Positions 44,103 to 56,700 of a DNA stretch of 64,000 nucleotides are shown here, piece by piece; the stretch's first letter is position 1; every line of letters starts with the position of its first letter. The position numbers and the translations under genes were made by a program. Under the pieces are notes generated by a model. The model was not told where the DNA came from, ran no database searches, and worked only from the letters and a program-made list of their open reading frames with translations. Origin of the DNA: Muricea muricata (lineage: Eukaryota > Cnidaria > Anthozoa > Malacalcyonacea > Plexauridae); NCBI GenBank assembly GCA_963855995.1, contig OY979724.1, positions 3,506,858 through 3,570,857 of the forward strand, written 5' to 3'.

Positions 44103-44915
44103 AAAAAAGGTTTCTCAGGGTTAGTCATGTTTTTATGACCTCAAGTTCCTAACCCTGTCAGTATTCTTTCTGTGAAAAAACGTATACGTAGTACTCGAGA
44201 AAATCGACGACTTTCAGGAACAGCTATTGTGTTCACATTTCGTGATATAAAATCTAAGAGGGAAAAAGAACTTTGGCTCTTTTTAAAAGATCTGATTTTG
44301 TTGATCTTGTTTTGCCATCATTCAGACAAACAAATGCACAAATGACTGATTAATTTTGATGCCTTTCTGGCATTTAACGAAGCACATGATGAAAATACTT
44401 TTGTGAGACTCGCAAAAAACTCATCTATGCAAACGTCTAAAAATCACAAAATTTATGACAAAATACCAAATTGAAAAGTCGAGACAATTTCAGAGCAATA
44501 ATTTTTTCTGATTTTCAACTTGGCAAATGGAACTTATTACATATATAAATTGGTAACTTTTTTAAAAAACATTTTTCTTCATACTACTTAACTTACTCAA
44601 TGGATCATTTTTAACTAATCAAAATCATCAGGAGGACGTTCAATGGAACAAAACACGTTTTCTTTCCCTGTATCTGCACAGCAGATACATTGTTATCGTC
44701 TGCGTACTGTAACTGTTAGCTGCTACTGCTAACTTTTACCCAATCACCGAATCCGTAAAAACAGTTAATAGTCGAGAATGTAACGTCAAGATGACGTCTT
44801 ACTTAGTGATCATTCAGAGCACAAAATGTTTAACTATGGTTTAACTTGACACTGGACTTTACATGAGTGATCCATGTTAAATTGATCACCAGTTAATCAC
44901 AAAATTTTGGTTGCA
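44103..44915. other. Intergenic, nothing recognised
   Basis: AT-rich with no supported gene or hairpin. Confidence 0.45.
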
Positions 44916-45197
44916 CAGGGTGTACCAAAAAGGTAACCCCTTTAAAGTAGCCGCAAATTTGATTAGCTGCAATCTATTACATTAATTTGATCAGTTCGGA
45001 ATGCTTCGATTCAAACTTCACTTAAAAGACTTAATTCGTTCTAATCTTCGAATACACCTGGGATATCTTTAACAATATAATGAATTACAAATTAACATTT
45101 CTGTAATGCCTATATTGTTTGCAGAAGTTATTCTAATTGCCCAATGTGTATGCAATCACACGTTTCATACCAAAGGGTTTACTTTTTATACACCCTG
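44916..45197. mobile_element. CAGGGTGTA-ended MITE
   Basis: Ends CAGGGTGTACCAAAAAGGTA and TTTACTTTTTATACACCCTG, 282 bp. It shares the terminal motif with the 34751-35267 and 32409-33094 elements but has a different interior. Confidence 0.65.
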
Positions 45198-46388
45198 TAG
45201 TAAACCATATTTGTAGAACTACAGTTTATTTGATTTATCCATTGTGTACTCAACATGCATTTTTATATTAATTTTTAAAAATAACAATAAATGTCCATGC
45301 AAATCTGGTTCCAATACTTGCGATAAATGTTAAAATATTTCAAATGTTTACTACTGATTGAACTCAACCAATCAATTTTAGAAGGTATCACTGTCACGGT
45401 AAAAACAAATCTCTTTGAAATATAAATTCATCTTTACATGTATTTTGCTTGTCAAAAAGACCATGTTTAAATGCCATGTAATCTGTTTTCTTATATTATT
45501 ACAATACTACAACTACAAAGTAGAACTATTTAGTGAAATGTAAACTTGAACTGAAGCAAATGGAACATGCAGATATATAAAAACACAAGTTCCCCACAAC
45601 CAGACAATATGAAAATTCAAGCAAAACTAAATGTTTGCAAGGTCAAAGTAAATATCTTCTGATTATAAAAACCAACCTGTTATCAAATCAATTAGTATAC
45701 CAACTTATTTTTTTTTTCACTTAATGCAAGATCATTTTATTTGTTAATACAAAAGACCTGACACTCAACAAAATAGATTTCTCATGTCAAGAAATCAACA
45801 AAATCTGAAATTGTGCCCAATAATATCCAAATACTTAACTTGATTTATAATTGCTACACATCTGTATCATATGAAATACTAAGATACAAATCTTTTTGTA
45901 TCTGTTAGGCAAAACATTTAAAATAAAAATCATCACCCATGCAAACCTGGGACCATAGTTAATTTTTGATTTGAGGAAATACTGATGAAATTCCCATGTA
46001 ACAATAATAAATTTGTTTTTACATTGCAGTATTCTTTTAAATACTTTTAACATATTTTCTTTGCTACAATACAAAAAACTAGCTGAAAAAATTTGGTTGC
46101 GTAGTTGTTGTTTACCTTTTTATGTGAGACAAGTAATTTTAGTCAACTTTTACAAATCTGTACTTCCCTTGAAATTAAGTATTGAAATGTATGTTCTACT
46201 TGCTTCAGTTCAATTCAGTTCCAAACAAGTTCCATTTTGCATTATAGAAACAAGTTTTTGACCTCAAGTAGTTCATCTTAAAGGAATGTGTCACTATAAC
46301 CAATCATTGTCCTAACATATGCACATTTCAAACAGCAAGCAAAAAAGGACTAGAATTAACTACAAGTGATTCAAGTTGTCAGTAAACC
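45198..46388. other. AT-rich intergenic
   Basis: Very AT rich and low in inverted repeats compared with neighbouring regions. It could be a long UTR or a non-coding transcript, but no signal supports that. Confidence 0.4.
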
Positions 46389-46591
46389 CAGTGGCGGATC
46401 CAGGGTAAGTCAAAATAAATTATAGCAGCTCAATTTTAAATTCAAAATAACTTTATAACAATGTCATAGTTTATGAATTTCAAAAGAATAAAATCTAACC
46501 AACAAAGTTGCTTTGAAGGTATTTTAAAATGTAAATATATCCAAGAATGAGCTGTGGTAATCTATTTTGACTTACGCTAGATCCGCCACTG
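46389..46591. mobile_element. hAT MITE with perfect 8-bp target duplication
   Basis: 203 bp with CAGTGGCGGATCCAG and CTAGATCCGCCACTG ends, flanked by AGTAAACC on both sides (46381-46388 and 46592-46599). The arms continue GTAAGTCAAAATA / TATTTTGACTTAC. CAGTGGCGGA is a familiar hAT-type terminus. Confidence 0.92.
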
Positions 46592-46682
46592 AGTAAACCA
46601 GTGAAAACAAGAGTCTAAATTAGACTTCTTTGATATCCAAATAAGACACTACAGGTACAGGATGGTTTGAAAATTTTTAATG

Positions 46683-46790
46683 ACCTGGACATTTATACAA
46701 AAACAATTAGTCAGCTCAGGCTTGGTGATTACAAGACTATATTCATTTTGCCTTTGACTCAGTGAATATAGTCTTGTGATCACCTTGCTG
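46683..46790. repeat. AATTAGTCG-family fragment
   Basis: ACAATTAGTCAGCTCAGGCT, ACTATATTCATTTTGCCTTT and AGTGAATATAGTCTTGTGAT match the hairpin end of the elements at 7448-7750 and 54672-54966. Confidence 0.5.
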
Positions 46791-47212
46791 GGAAAGAAAC
46801 TTTAGGTGAGAATGAAACTGCCATTACCAACATTATACTGCCTCAATTGTTGTACAATGACAAAATAATTTTTATCTGAACATTCAAAATTGTTGTTCTT
46901 ATCATTTTGGTGACAGATAAAATAATTATAATTTTCTAAAACAAAAACATAGCCACTTGTGGCACAACATCAAATACAATGTTCAAAGCACCTCAGTCCA
47001 AAGACAAGGTGGTATTTTTTAAACAAAATATGAAAATATCAAACCTTCTATGCACTTTTCATCAACATAGTTCACTTGTTTGACCAGCCAGATAAGCAAT
47101 GATGAAACTTTCAATATACTGCATATGTAGATCTAAAAAAATCAAAGTATAAGACAAGTAAATTATAATTTCACCACACAATCTAAAGTTTATTCCATAG
47201 AGGGAGCATATA

Positions 47213-47466
47213 TAATATTCAGCTTTCACCCAAGGGCAGGGTTACCAGACCACTTTATGCTAATAGCGGTTTTCCAATACTACCCAACCCCGTAAATTTT
47301 CCTTCTCCAAGAAAACCAGAGTACCTGAAGAAATCCTATGGCTTTTGCCAGAGTGTGGAATTGTACTCTTCTATTAGAGAGGACAGGGTTTGAATCACAT
47401 TGAGATTCTACATGCAACTCGAGAAACAAAAGGCAAGTGGCTTAACTGCTTTGCCACCAAGGAAGA
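47213..47466 (-). mobile_element. Decayed tRNA-derived SINE
   Basis: Read on the minus strand it starts with a tRNA-like head (TGGTGGCAAAGCAGTTAAGC, then a B-box-like TGATTCAAACCC). It continues with GGTACTCTGGTTTTCTTGGA and TGGTAACCCTGCCCTTGGGT and ends AAAGCTGAATA. The order and wording of the blocks match the intact SINE at 61416-61692, with many substitutions. Confidence 0.6.
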
Positions 47467-47602
47467 AGGGGGGGGGGGGGAAGGTTTAGGTAGAAAAAAG
47501 TAGGGATGTAGTTCTTATTACCAGAATTCACTATGAAGTAAAATTACTTCGTTCTTTTGAGTAAATTATGAAATTATTATGGATGTTAAGGCCTGATGGA
47601 AG

Positions 47603-48222
47603 TGATGCATCAGCTTACCGTAACCCATCTGCATGTTTTTTGCCCCACTCAAAATTTTACATTTTTTTCATTATTTCATACTTTTTACTTCTTGTGTTTG
47701 ACAATGGACAATTTGCATAATAGACTAAAGGTTAAACTAGGCAGGAAGAACAAAATCTTTTACTACAGTTAGAAAGAGCATTTTAAAATCAGTAGGGTTG
47801 CAGAGATGTTACTGTGAGATCAAATGTTACCCTATTATGCAAATTGTCCATTGGTATGCCGATTCTTTCATTTTTTAATTATTTTGAATCGAAAAACTAC
47901 AATATTTAAAATACAATATTTTTTCAATGTTTGGGATATATTTAGGCTGCTTTGAAGGTGACGAAAATCTTACCTAAAGTTATGAAGCAGAATCAAAGAT
48001 ACCACAGGCAGTAGGTATTTTTACATAAATTGTTTGTGACAATCAGTGGTGACAATCTTGGACAATCTGCTTTCATCAAGCAACCTAAAGCATTTTCCTC
48101 ACAAGAAGAATTTTACTGTTTTACTGCAGTAGAAATAGACTGTTTTTAAATTTTGGGGAAATAATGAATAATGAAAAATTCTCGCAATCATTTTTTCCTC
48201 CAGTTTGCGGTAAGCTGATACC
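47603..48222. repeat. Nested fold-back repeats
   Basis: GCATCAGCTTACCGTAA near 47608 pairs with TTGCGGTAAGCTGATACC near 48205. Inside, GACAATGGACAATTTGCATA near 47700 pairs with TATGCAAATTGTCCATTG near 47836. Confidence 0.45.
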
Positions 48223-48252
48223 TCGCTTACATCGATCTAATGGAAATTATTT

Positions 48253-49018
48253 ACAGTCATACTAGCAGCTAAATTGAAGAATTGCACCCGGTGCACCATC
48301 TTAAATTTTTCCGCGTGTGAGGTCTGGACGCTAGTTCTTACCGGAAACCAAATCATTAATCCGAAGCTCTCTCCTCCGCAAAGGTTATTTACATCCATGT
48401 TTACATGTATGAGTGCAACAAGAACAACGCCGCACATGCTTTTATATATAAGGTCCCGTTTAGACTATGCCGTAACGATGACGGAACGTAGTGCTAGGAG
48501 TAGTGTCGTGGTGTAAATGGTCGATTGCCACAGTAATAATACTATACTGTGAGGTTATTCATCAGCAATACAAAGTAATCTAGCATCATATTTCGGCGCG
48601 TGTTTTTTAAACGGACCGAGCTGAGTGTTTACAGTACAACGCTACGCAAATTTAGTTAATTTACCGCAGTGATTTGTTATTGCGATGCTACCGCAAATTA
48701 CTCCGTCATAGTGTAAACACAATGTGAATTCAATTAAATTAACCAACTCGATCCTACACGCATTATGCTTGATTAGGCTTTGCATTTTTTAGGTATAGCA
48801 AAAAGAATATATACAGGTGCAGATAGTGGTGTAGCTAACTACCAGATTGTTGACATCTTTTTTATTCAGTGGCTGTATCAATTCGACTCGTTTCATTAAA
48901 TTAACTTCTTCCGACTAATGATATGGTTTCCGGTAAGAACTAGCGTCCAGACCTCACTCGCGGAAAAATTCAAGATGGTGCACCGGGTGCAATTCCTCAA
49001 TTTAGCTGCTAGTTACAG
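48253..49018. mobile_element. Fold-back element with ~105-bp arms
   Basis: The left arm includes GAATTGCACCCGGTGCACCA and GTCTGGACGCTAGTTCTTAC; the right arm is its reverse complement at 48915-49018 with few mismatches. Each arm has an internal hairpin, CACCCGGTGCACC. The ~550-bp centre has no supported gene. Confidence 0.7.
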
Positions 49019-50702
49019 TCATTAGTTTACAGGTCAAATGCACAATTTTCGCTGGATTTTTATGCACAGTCCTTATTAGTCTCTTCACTAACAAGTATGA
49101 AAAATAACAGTAGGCAATCAATCCATGCTTCCAATCCAAGCATGTTTTCACATGCAAAATAGGAACATTAAATGTTCAAATATTTCGCTAAATTTAGCCT
49201 GATTGTCTACAGAACTTGCTATATCAGAGATCTAGATACTCGTCTACAACAACTGATAGAAAATAAAGTACATTACCTTAAAATAAAGGCGCGATTGCTT
49301 CGAATATTTTGAAATTTTTCTGCACTGAACGCCATCTTTGAATTTGGTGTTCTCCGATTAACTTCGAAGGTTATACGATTGTCCACGAGAAAGCTACGCG
49401 AGCAAGTCGATGCATCCCGAGCAACTGAAAAAAAAGGAGCGGGAGGAGTGAGGGGGCGGGGGGGGGAGGTACAAGCCTACCGGTGAAACGAATAGTGGTG
49501 AAAAGTGAAGGCCAATCGCTTAGGTATTAGGATATAAAAATTGCTTAAATTGTCCTGGCACTGAACTAAAAAATGCTTCTTGCCTCAATTGGATCGATAG
49601 CAGTCGATTTCAAGACAAATGTAATAAAACAACTAACGTATATATACACACAAACACCGGCTACAATGCCCAACAAAATTATGCACTCATTACCAGGAAC
49701 TAACAAAGCATGGCAAATCTAGCCAGTTATTAAAAGTGTAGGAAAAGTTTGTCACTCCATGTAACCTCGCACCTACCGCTATCAATAATCTGGATCGACA
49801 CACATATTGCAACATTTTGTGACCCCCATCAAGCTGTGTAGAATTTTAAACAACCCCTTCATACGAGTTCACCCCACCCCCGCTTTATTAATAGAAGGTC
49901 TCTAACACATTCGCTATTACCCCTCCCCCCCCCCACTCTTCTATGCCGTTTAGATGTTTTGTGAACTTTAATGCGCATTTTTGTAAAGATTATTGGATGT
50001 CTTTGAATGTGTCAAAAACATTTTGGTTCCGACTTTTTGCACGCAGAATCTCGTTGCTGTTTAGATATTTCAGATATCCATCCTAAAATGTCTAAATTGT
50101 GCGGTTTGTTGAGATTTTAAAATCCGCCATGCCTACGACAGGCGGAGTAAAATGCAGACCAAACAAAGATGAAGTGCAAAGATTATGCCGAGAGTAAAAA
50201 CGCATCTAAAACACACTACGCGCGACAGAGCCGTATCTACAGGAATCTTCCAGAAATTTGACCGACCGGTTGGTCAAAAAAAATATGGACAAAAAAAAGA
50301 GTCGTGTCTGTATCCAACATAATATATTTGAAACTAAGATAGAAAATATAGAAATTGTTTATTCAATTCAATTTTGGTGTAACAAGCCAATGGAATGTCA
50401 TAGCTACGCGAGAAAACGTAAACAAAAGGAAATACTGAGTACAAGTGTCCGGTTCGAGCTAAACAGTTAACTACCAACAGCTGAAAGGTTAAATCTACAG
50501 AGTAATATAATAATGTTTCATATCAAATGAGAATTAATATAAAGACAATACTATAAATTAAGAAAAAATATAACCTAACTATGCAGACATTTCTCAAATA
50601 TAAGCAGATATTTGAACATCAATTCTTCGGTTGAAAGTCAGTGCCAGCAACAAAATTCATTAGTGAGAAATTCTTTCTATGAACAGCCATGTTGTATTAT
50701 AT
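49019..50702. other. Intergenic downstream of the myosin gene
   Basis: No supported gene. Contains homopolymer G and C tracts near 49455 and 49925. The reverse strand here should hold the myosin 3-prime UTR; an AATAAA overlaps the myosin stop codon, but a more distal signal cannot be assigned. Confidence 0.4.
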
Positions 50703-53700
50703 TTATTCATCGGTTGATGCGGTCGTGTCTGCCTCCAGGCCACTTTCCATTGAACCCTCGCGATTTCGAGTGGAACGACTCGGTGGGGTGTCGTAACCGC
50801 TTCGGCCTCCGCCGCCTCCACGAGCCCTGGAGAAAAAAGATTAGGTTATTAGCTGCAAGTTTTATCAACTGTAAATCCAAGAGTCGTTTTGACTCCTTTA
50901 AAGGAGTCATTTCTTGTGCCCAGGAATCTCAAAGGGGTCATTTCGGCTCAAATCAAGTGGACAAATTATTCTGACGCTTTTAAAAGCCTCATTTTGAGTT
51001 TTCGGAAAGTTGTCACCCTGAAGAGTTAAAATGTAATCTAAGAGTCGTTTTGACACCGCCAAAGGAAAGAATAAACTCCGTTAAAGAAGTTAATCGACTT
51101 TCGGCTTTATTTCACAAAAATAACTCTTTTAAAAAAGTCCTTTATGGAGTCAAGTCACAAGAGTTAGTTGCTTGAACTAAAGGCTATTGACTTCTTTTTA
51201 CTCCGGCTGAGAGCTGATTTACTCTAGAACAGTGTGCAGTGACTGCAACGAAAAGTGATATTTCTCCTCGTTGACTATTTTTTGGGAGTTGTTGGACTAT
51301 TCCAGGGACTTCTGGAAAGACCTCAAATTATTTTGATGATTAATGGCTACGATACCGCAAGGATATAATTACGAGAGCCTGGAATCGTATCCCAAACAGA
51401 TCTTGAGCTATGAAATTCTTACATTCTCGTGTTTCCTGCTGCGTGGAAGAAAATTTACGACAGCTCCCCAAAAATAACACGTTTGGAATGGCGGAATAAC
51501 ACGTTTACCTTAGGCGGCTCTTCAGCGTAGTGATTTCTCGTTGCAATTGTTCCGTTTGTTCGTTCTGATCATCGAGTTCACGTTGAACTCTTCTCTTGGA
51601 GGCTGTGGACTGTTGGAGTTCTTCCTCGGTATCGTCCAACTGTCGCTTCGTCTGCCGAAGTTTCTGACTTGTCTTGTCGTACTAAAAGAGCAATTTAATC
51701 GTTTATAAATCTCATCCAATACCATTTGCATACATTACATGTTCTGCATACATTCTTGTTATTAGTTCCTTGTATGTTCGCAAGGTGATCATCAATTAAA
51801 GTTTAATATTGTTGCAAAGCTTTCGATCCACAAGCTCGGATCTTCATCAATGCTAATAATAAAGCACTGATGAAGATCCGAGCTTACGGATCGAAAGCGT
51901 TGCAATGATAAATTTACGTTGTGTTTCCACAAAATTATATCAATACAAAGATTGATTAATGATAGACATTGCTCATGATACCGGTATATCTTGTATACGG
52001 TATGATGCCAACTGAATACTGTGAGTAGCTAAGAATACCGGTACACCACCTAACAATTAGATTACGAGCTCGAGATTTCTATGCAGTGATAGTTGCTGCG
52101 AGCCCCGAATCAACTATTTAACAATTAGACAACGAGGTCGAGTTGTCTAATTGTTTTAGTATAACTCTGAACTGTATCTAACTATCTTTGCATTAATTTG
52201 GAGAAAAAAGCCACAAATAAATTAAATCTAATTAAATTATTTGCACACGCGCGAGATCACTCGACGCCATTTTGAAGCTTTGCTTAGTTGTTTTTCTGAA
52301 CCATAAACTATTACGAATAATCCTTGGTTGAGAAGCCAATCAAAACTCTAGATTTGTAAGCTGGCACTATGGCCGAGTGTATACTAACAACGCATAGAAA
52401 TTAAGAGCGAGTAATGCAATTGTTTCAGTAGAATCTGAGATAAATAATCGGATTCATAAGCCATTTTGTTAAAAATAATACTACATATTGTCTTTGACTT
52501 GGAAAAAAAAACCCGCCAGGAAAATTGTAGTTTTGCTAATCGCTATCTATCGAGGAATAGACGGCGAGTAGAGTAGCCAATCAAATTACAGTATTTGCAT
52601 TAGTGCGCTAGTATGATTCTATCAATATAATGTTATTGATGGCCAATTAAAGGTTAAATATAATTCATGCTCTAATACCTGCTCCTTATATTGGTCACCG
52701 TGTCTTCGTTCTTCTTCGATTTGCAATGTCAGTTCCCGGACCTTCTTGTCGGCCTTTCTCGCATTCTTGGCCAGCGTTGCGCGGTCACTACACAAATAAC
52801 ATAGGTAACATAATTAAACAACTGTTGTAGACAACTGTATACAACTGGTTATTCCACTTTGGATATGGTATTGTAAAAAAATAGCGAAAATATTGTTGGT
52901 AACATAAGTGTCGATCATAATGAACAACGACCATTGCCATTGCAGCGTAAAATTTAACCTATGGAGAAGAAACGCTAGCAGAGATAAATTTAGCGGAGTA
53001 GCCAGAAAGAGCATCTTACAACAGGTAAAACTGCAAAGCTCGGTTGGGAACTGTGAAATACGGAAAATAGGTCCTTGCGAAGTCGATAAATTTAGTACAT
53101 ATTTGTACTGAACACCAATCTGTCCCACCAACTTCAGTCCAAATGTGATAAGCTTTTTTGCTCGTGATGTATATCCGAATTTGCCCAAAATTAAATACAT
53201 ACAAAATTTGCAAAATTCGCAAGCCTATTATTTTCCGACACGAAAGATTTCGTTCTTCTAATTTCCTATGCGAAAAATTAGTCTCTAATTTTTTTTTCTT
53301 CCTAAAAACCTACTGCCAAAAGAAAAAATATTTCTAGCAACGCTTACTACAAAGTGGGTATAGGAAGACTTACGCTGACTCGACATTGAGTTGTTCCTCC
53401 AATGTGGCGACTTTTGCTTCCAAGTTCGTAATGATGCCTCTTGTTTTCGATCTAAGCTCACTTTCCAATTCTTGCAGCTTCGTCTTGAGTTCTTTGTTCT
53501 ACATCAAATTTAAATCATTTATTATATGTTTATGAAATGCCACGAGACAGTTTGCCCAATAAATTACCAAGCATAATAACAATCACTAACTTCATCACTA
53601 GTAAAAGCGACATAATTTCTTTAGTAAAATACACGTATATTAAGTGCAATAATAACATAAAATGCACTTTAAAAGTCGAGTAAAGTGGCAAAAATGATAT

Positions 53701-56700
53701 TTCATGTAATTTTTCATACCTGGCGATCCAAAGATACTCGTTGATTCTCACTCCTCTGCGAGTTCGACCTTTCTGTGTTCAACTCCGTATGAGCTTGGTC
53801 CGCCTGGGAAAAATATAAAACCAATTTAATATATCTGCATCCAGCGTTCACCAACACATCATACTAACTATCTGAGACCCTGTTCACACTGAAGCAAGAG
53901 TTTCCGAATTCGTAAAAATATCCGGATTCCTTGTCTTTCAGGTCTACGGCGTTTACACTGCACAGTCTCACACAACGATTGTCGATACATGAAGCACAAC
54001 CGTGATTCTACCAATCTTATTTTGTGATTTTTTGACTGGTTTTGATAGTTGAAATTGATGGCAATATATTTGTCGGATTCAAACTTTCTCGGATACAAAG
54101 ATCCTACAAACTTTTCCGGATTTGAAAGTTCCGAATTCATTATCTATCTCTGACAATTTTGTATCGGATTTATGTTCCTTAGTGTAAAAGGTAAAACCAA
54201 TCCGATATCAAAACATCCCGGATCAGCGACGAATCCGGAATCATTTGCCCTAGTGTAAATGGGGTCTGAGGTTAGCGGTTAACCGTAAATGATAATTTGA
54301 AGGTTTCTACTCGAGGACAAACCAGCATAGCGTCAAAGAATTAAGTAATCTACCGCAAGCTGTGATCTCTTTGCTTTCTCCATCAACATTTCATTCTGAG
54401 CTCTTTCTTCCTCCAATTCTTCTTCCAGTTCCGAGATTTTGCTGTCAAGACGACGCTTCTCGTCCGAGAGAGCCGACCTAAAGCATAATATAAACTCTGT
54501 ATGAAGATTGCGAAGCTTAGGAAGTGATATTGCTACTGCATTTACTCTGGTTTCACGAGAACCATGAAGACCAATGGAACTGCTATGTCGCTTGTGTGAC
54601 GGGAGAATCACCCTCAGAAATAACTTCAACACACAGTCTGTCTTAGTAGTTGTACAGTCAGCTCTTGTTAGAAATTTCCAGGTGACTATTGATTTTCCTG
54701 CATTCTGATTGGTCAAGATTCACTGTCTCTGAAGTGATAGTCACAGACCAGTGACTATAGCTTTTTGATTTTTGCTTTTTTATACAGTACTGAATAAAAA
54801 GTGAATTTTTGTAAAGTTTAGTGGATTATTATTAGTAGACACCTGGAAATTTATACTGAAACAATTAGTCGCCTCAGGCTCGGTGATTACTAGCCTATAT
54901 CCACTTTGCCTTCGGCTCAGTGAATATAGGCTTGTAATGACCTCGCCTTCGGCGACTAATTGTTAAGTGGACTAGTGTCCGTGATGGCCAACGCCCGCAC
55001 AAGTGGGTCGTGAACAAAATTCCTCAATTTCAGGATGTAGAGTGTTAGTACAAAATAGCAATGCTTTTTGTCTTAAAATGTCAAATATAGTTGAGTTTCG
55101 TGCGATAAGCACTTTTGCTAATAAGCAAAGACTAGGAGGAAAATTAATTTACTATCATGTTGCATTTTGAGAGTAATATTTCCAACCTAGCCGATGGTAA
55201 CGGGAGCTGAGCAATCAAAATGCTACCTTGAACTGGACCCACTGGTGAGTTCCTCCATTAGTTCATCTCTTTCATTTTCCACGTTCTTGCGTGCTCTTTC
55301 GGCAGCAGCCAAATCCTGAATGGAATTCAAAGTTTGGCATTTTCGGGTTAGAGTCACTTTTAGCTCTTGCGATTTCAAGACATAGCTAGGAAGAGCATCT
55401 TGAACTCTAAATCTCGTCTTGCAATTCTACCGATCTTAAGACGCTAAAATTATGTCGAACATGCAATGGTCCATTTTTAGAGCTATACAGAAAAGACGAG
55501 CACGGCAGAAGAATGCTAAAAAGCCCAACAAAACAGCCACGTACCTCCTGCATTTGCAAGAATTCCGTTTCGAGATTCTTCAGTTTCTTCTCGTTCTCAC
55601 GAGCATGATCCGCAATCTGGTCTCTGGACGATGTTGCTTCGTCCAGATCTCTCTGTATGTCTTTGACTTGTTGTTGATATTTCTTCAGCTGTTTAATTCC
55701 ATCTTCCTTCACTTTACTGGCAGCTTCCAATTGTTCTTCCATATCCTTGATGTCCAGTTCTAATTTCTTCTTCGCATTTTGTGCATTAGATCGTGCCTTC
55801 CTCTCCTCTTCCAATTCTGCCTCCATCTCGCGAAGCTGGAGGGTAATAGTGTGTGTGATAAGTACGTTGCCAAAAACGACCAAGTTACGACAAGTCTATT
55901 GGTGTTTTTCAACAGACTTATCATTAACAAGCCGATCAAGGGTGCGTTCGCAAGAATCGCGACAGCTTGTTAACAACAAGTCTGTTTTGCAAGTTGCTTG
56001 CCAAAGCTTGTTATGTACAGGCTTGCTGCAACTTGTTTAAACAAATGGCCTCCTTTGTGAACAAATTGGATATCAACTGCCATACGTCTTAAGTTGTGCT
56101 TTTTAATTTACTATTAACAAAACGATTTTTTCTCGGCGTTCGAGAAAGTTTGCCCCTTCTAGTTAACCTAAAATCGATCTCTCTGCAAAAAAAAAACGGA
56201 GCGAAGGAAAACCCTTAAAGAAGTTCTGGCACTTCATGAACGCTGGGAAACACACCTGTTTGGTCATGTGCCTTCTCTTATCTTCGTTCATTTCCTCCTT
56301 GCCAGCAAGATCTCTCTCGTGATTCGTCTTGATAGCTTGGAGGTTCACTTCAAGACGAAGCTTAGCGTCTTCCGACAACTGCAGCTCATCTTCCAATTCC
56401 TCAATCTGAGCTTTCATGTCTGCCACTTGAGCTTCCAAAGCTCTCTTCGCTCGTTCCAAGTCATGAGCCTGGGAAAAATAATCAAGAAAACTGATAAAGC
56501 GGCATCGTCACACTATTTTTACAAAACGTTTTGCATTCAAAAACCCATTCAGTTACAATACATGAGTAATGTTAATTACATTAAAGCTTCAACATACAAT
56601 ATTAGACGCAGTTGTGCCAAAATTTACCAAAACGTTAAATTTTGTTTGCCAACGATGACAATACAACTCAAGTCAATCCTCGGTTATCAAAGCCCAAAAA

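Noticed and set aside
45198..50702. Possible hidden gene in the long AT-rich region
   Set aside because: No chain of open exons with compatible splice sites was found on either strand; only scattered short frames exist.
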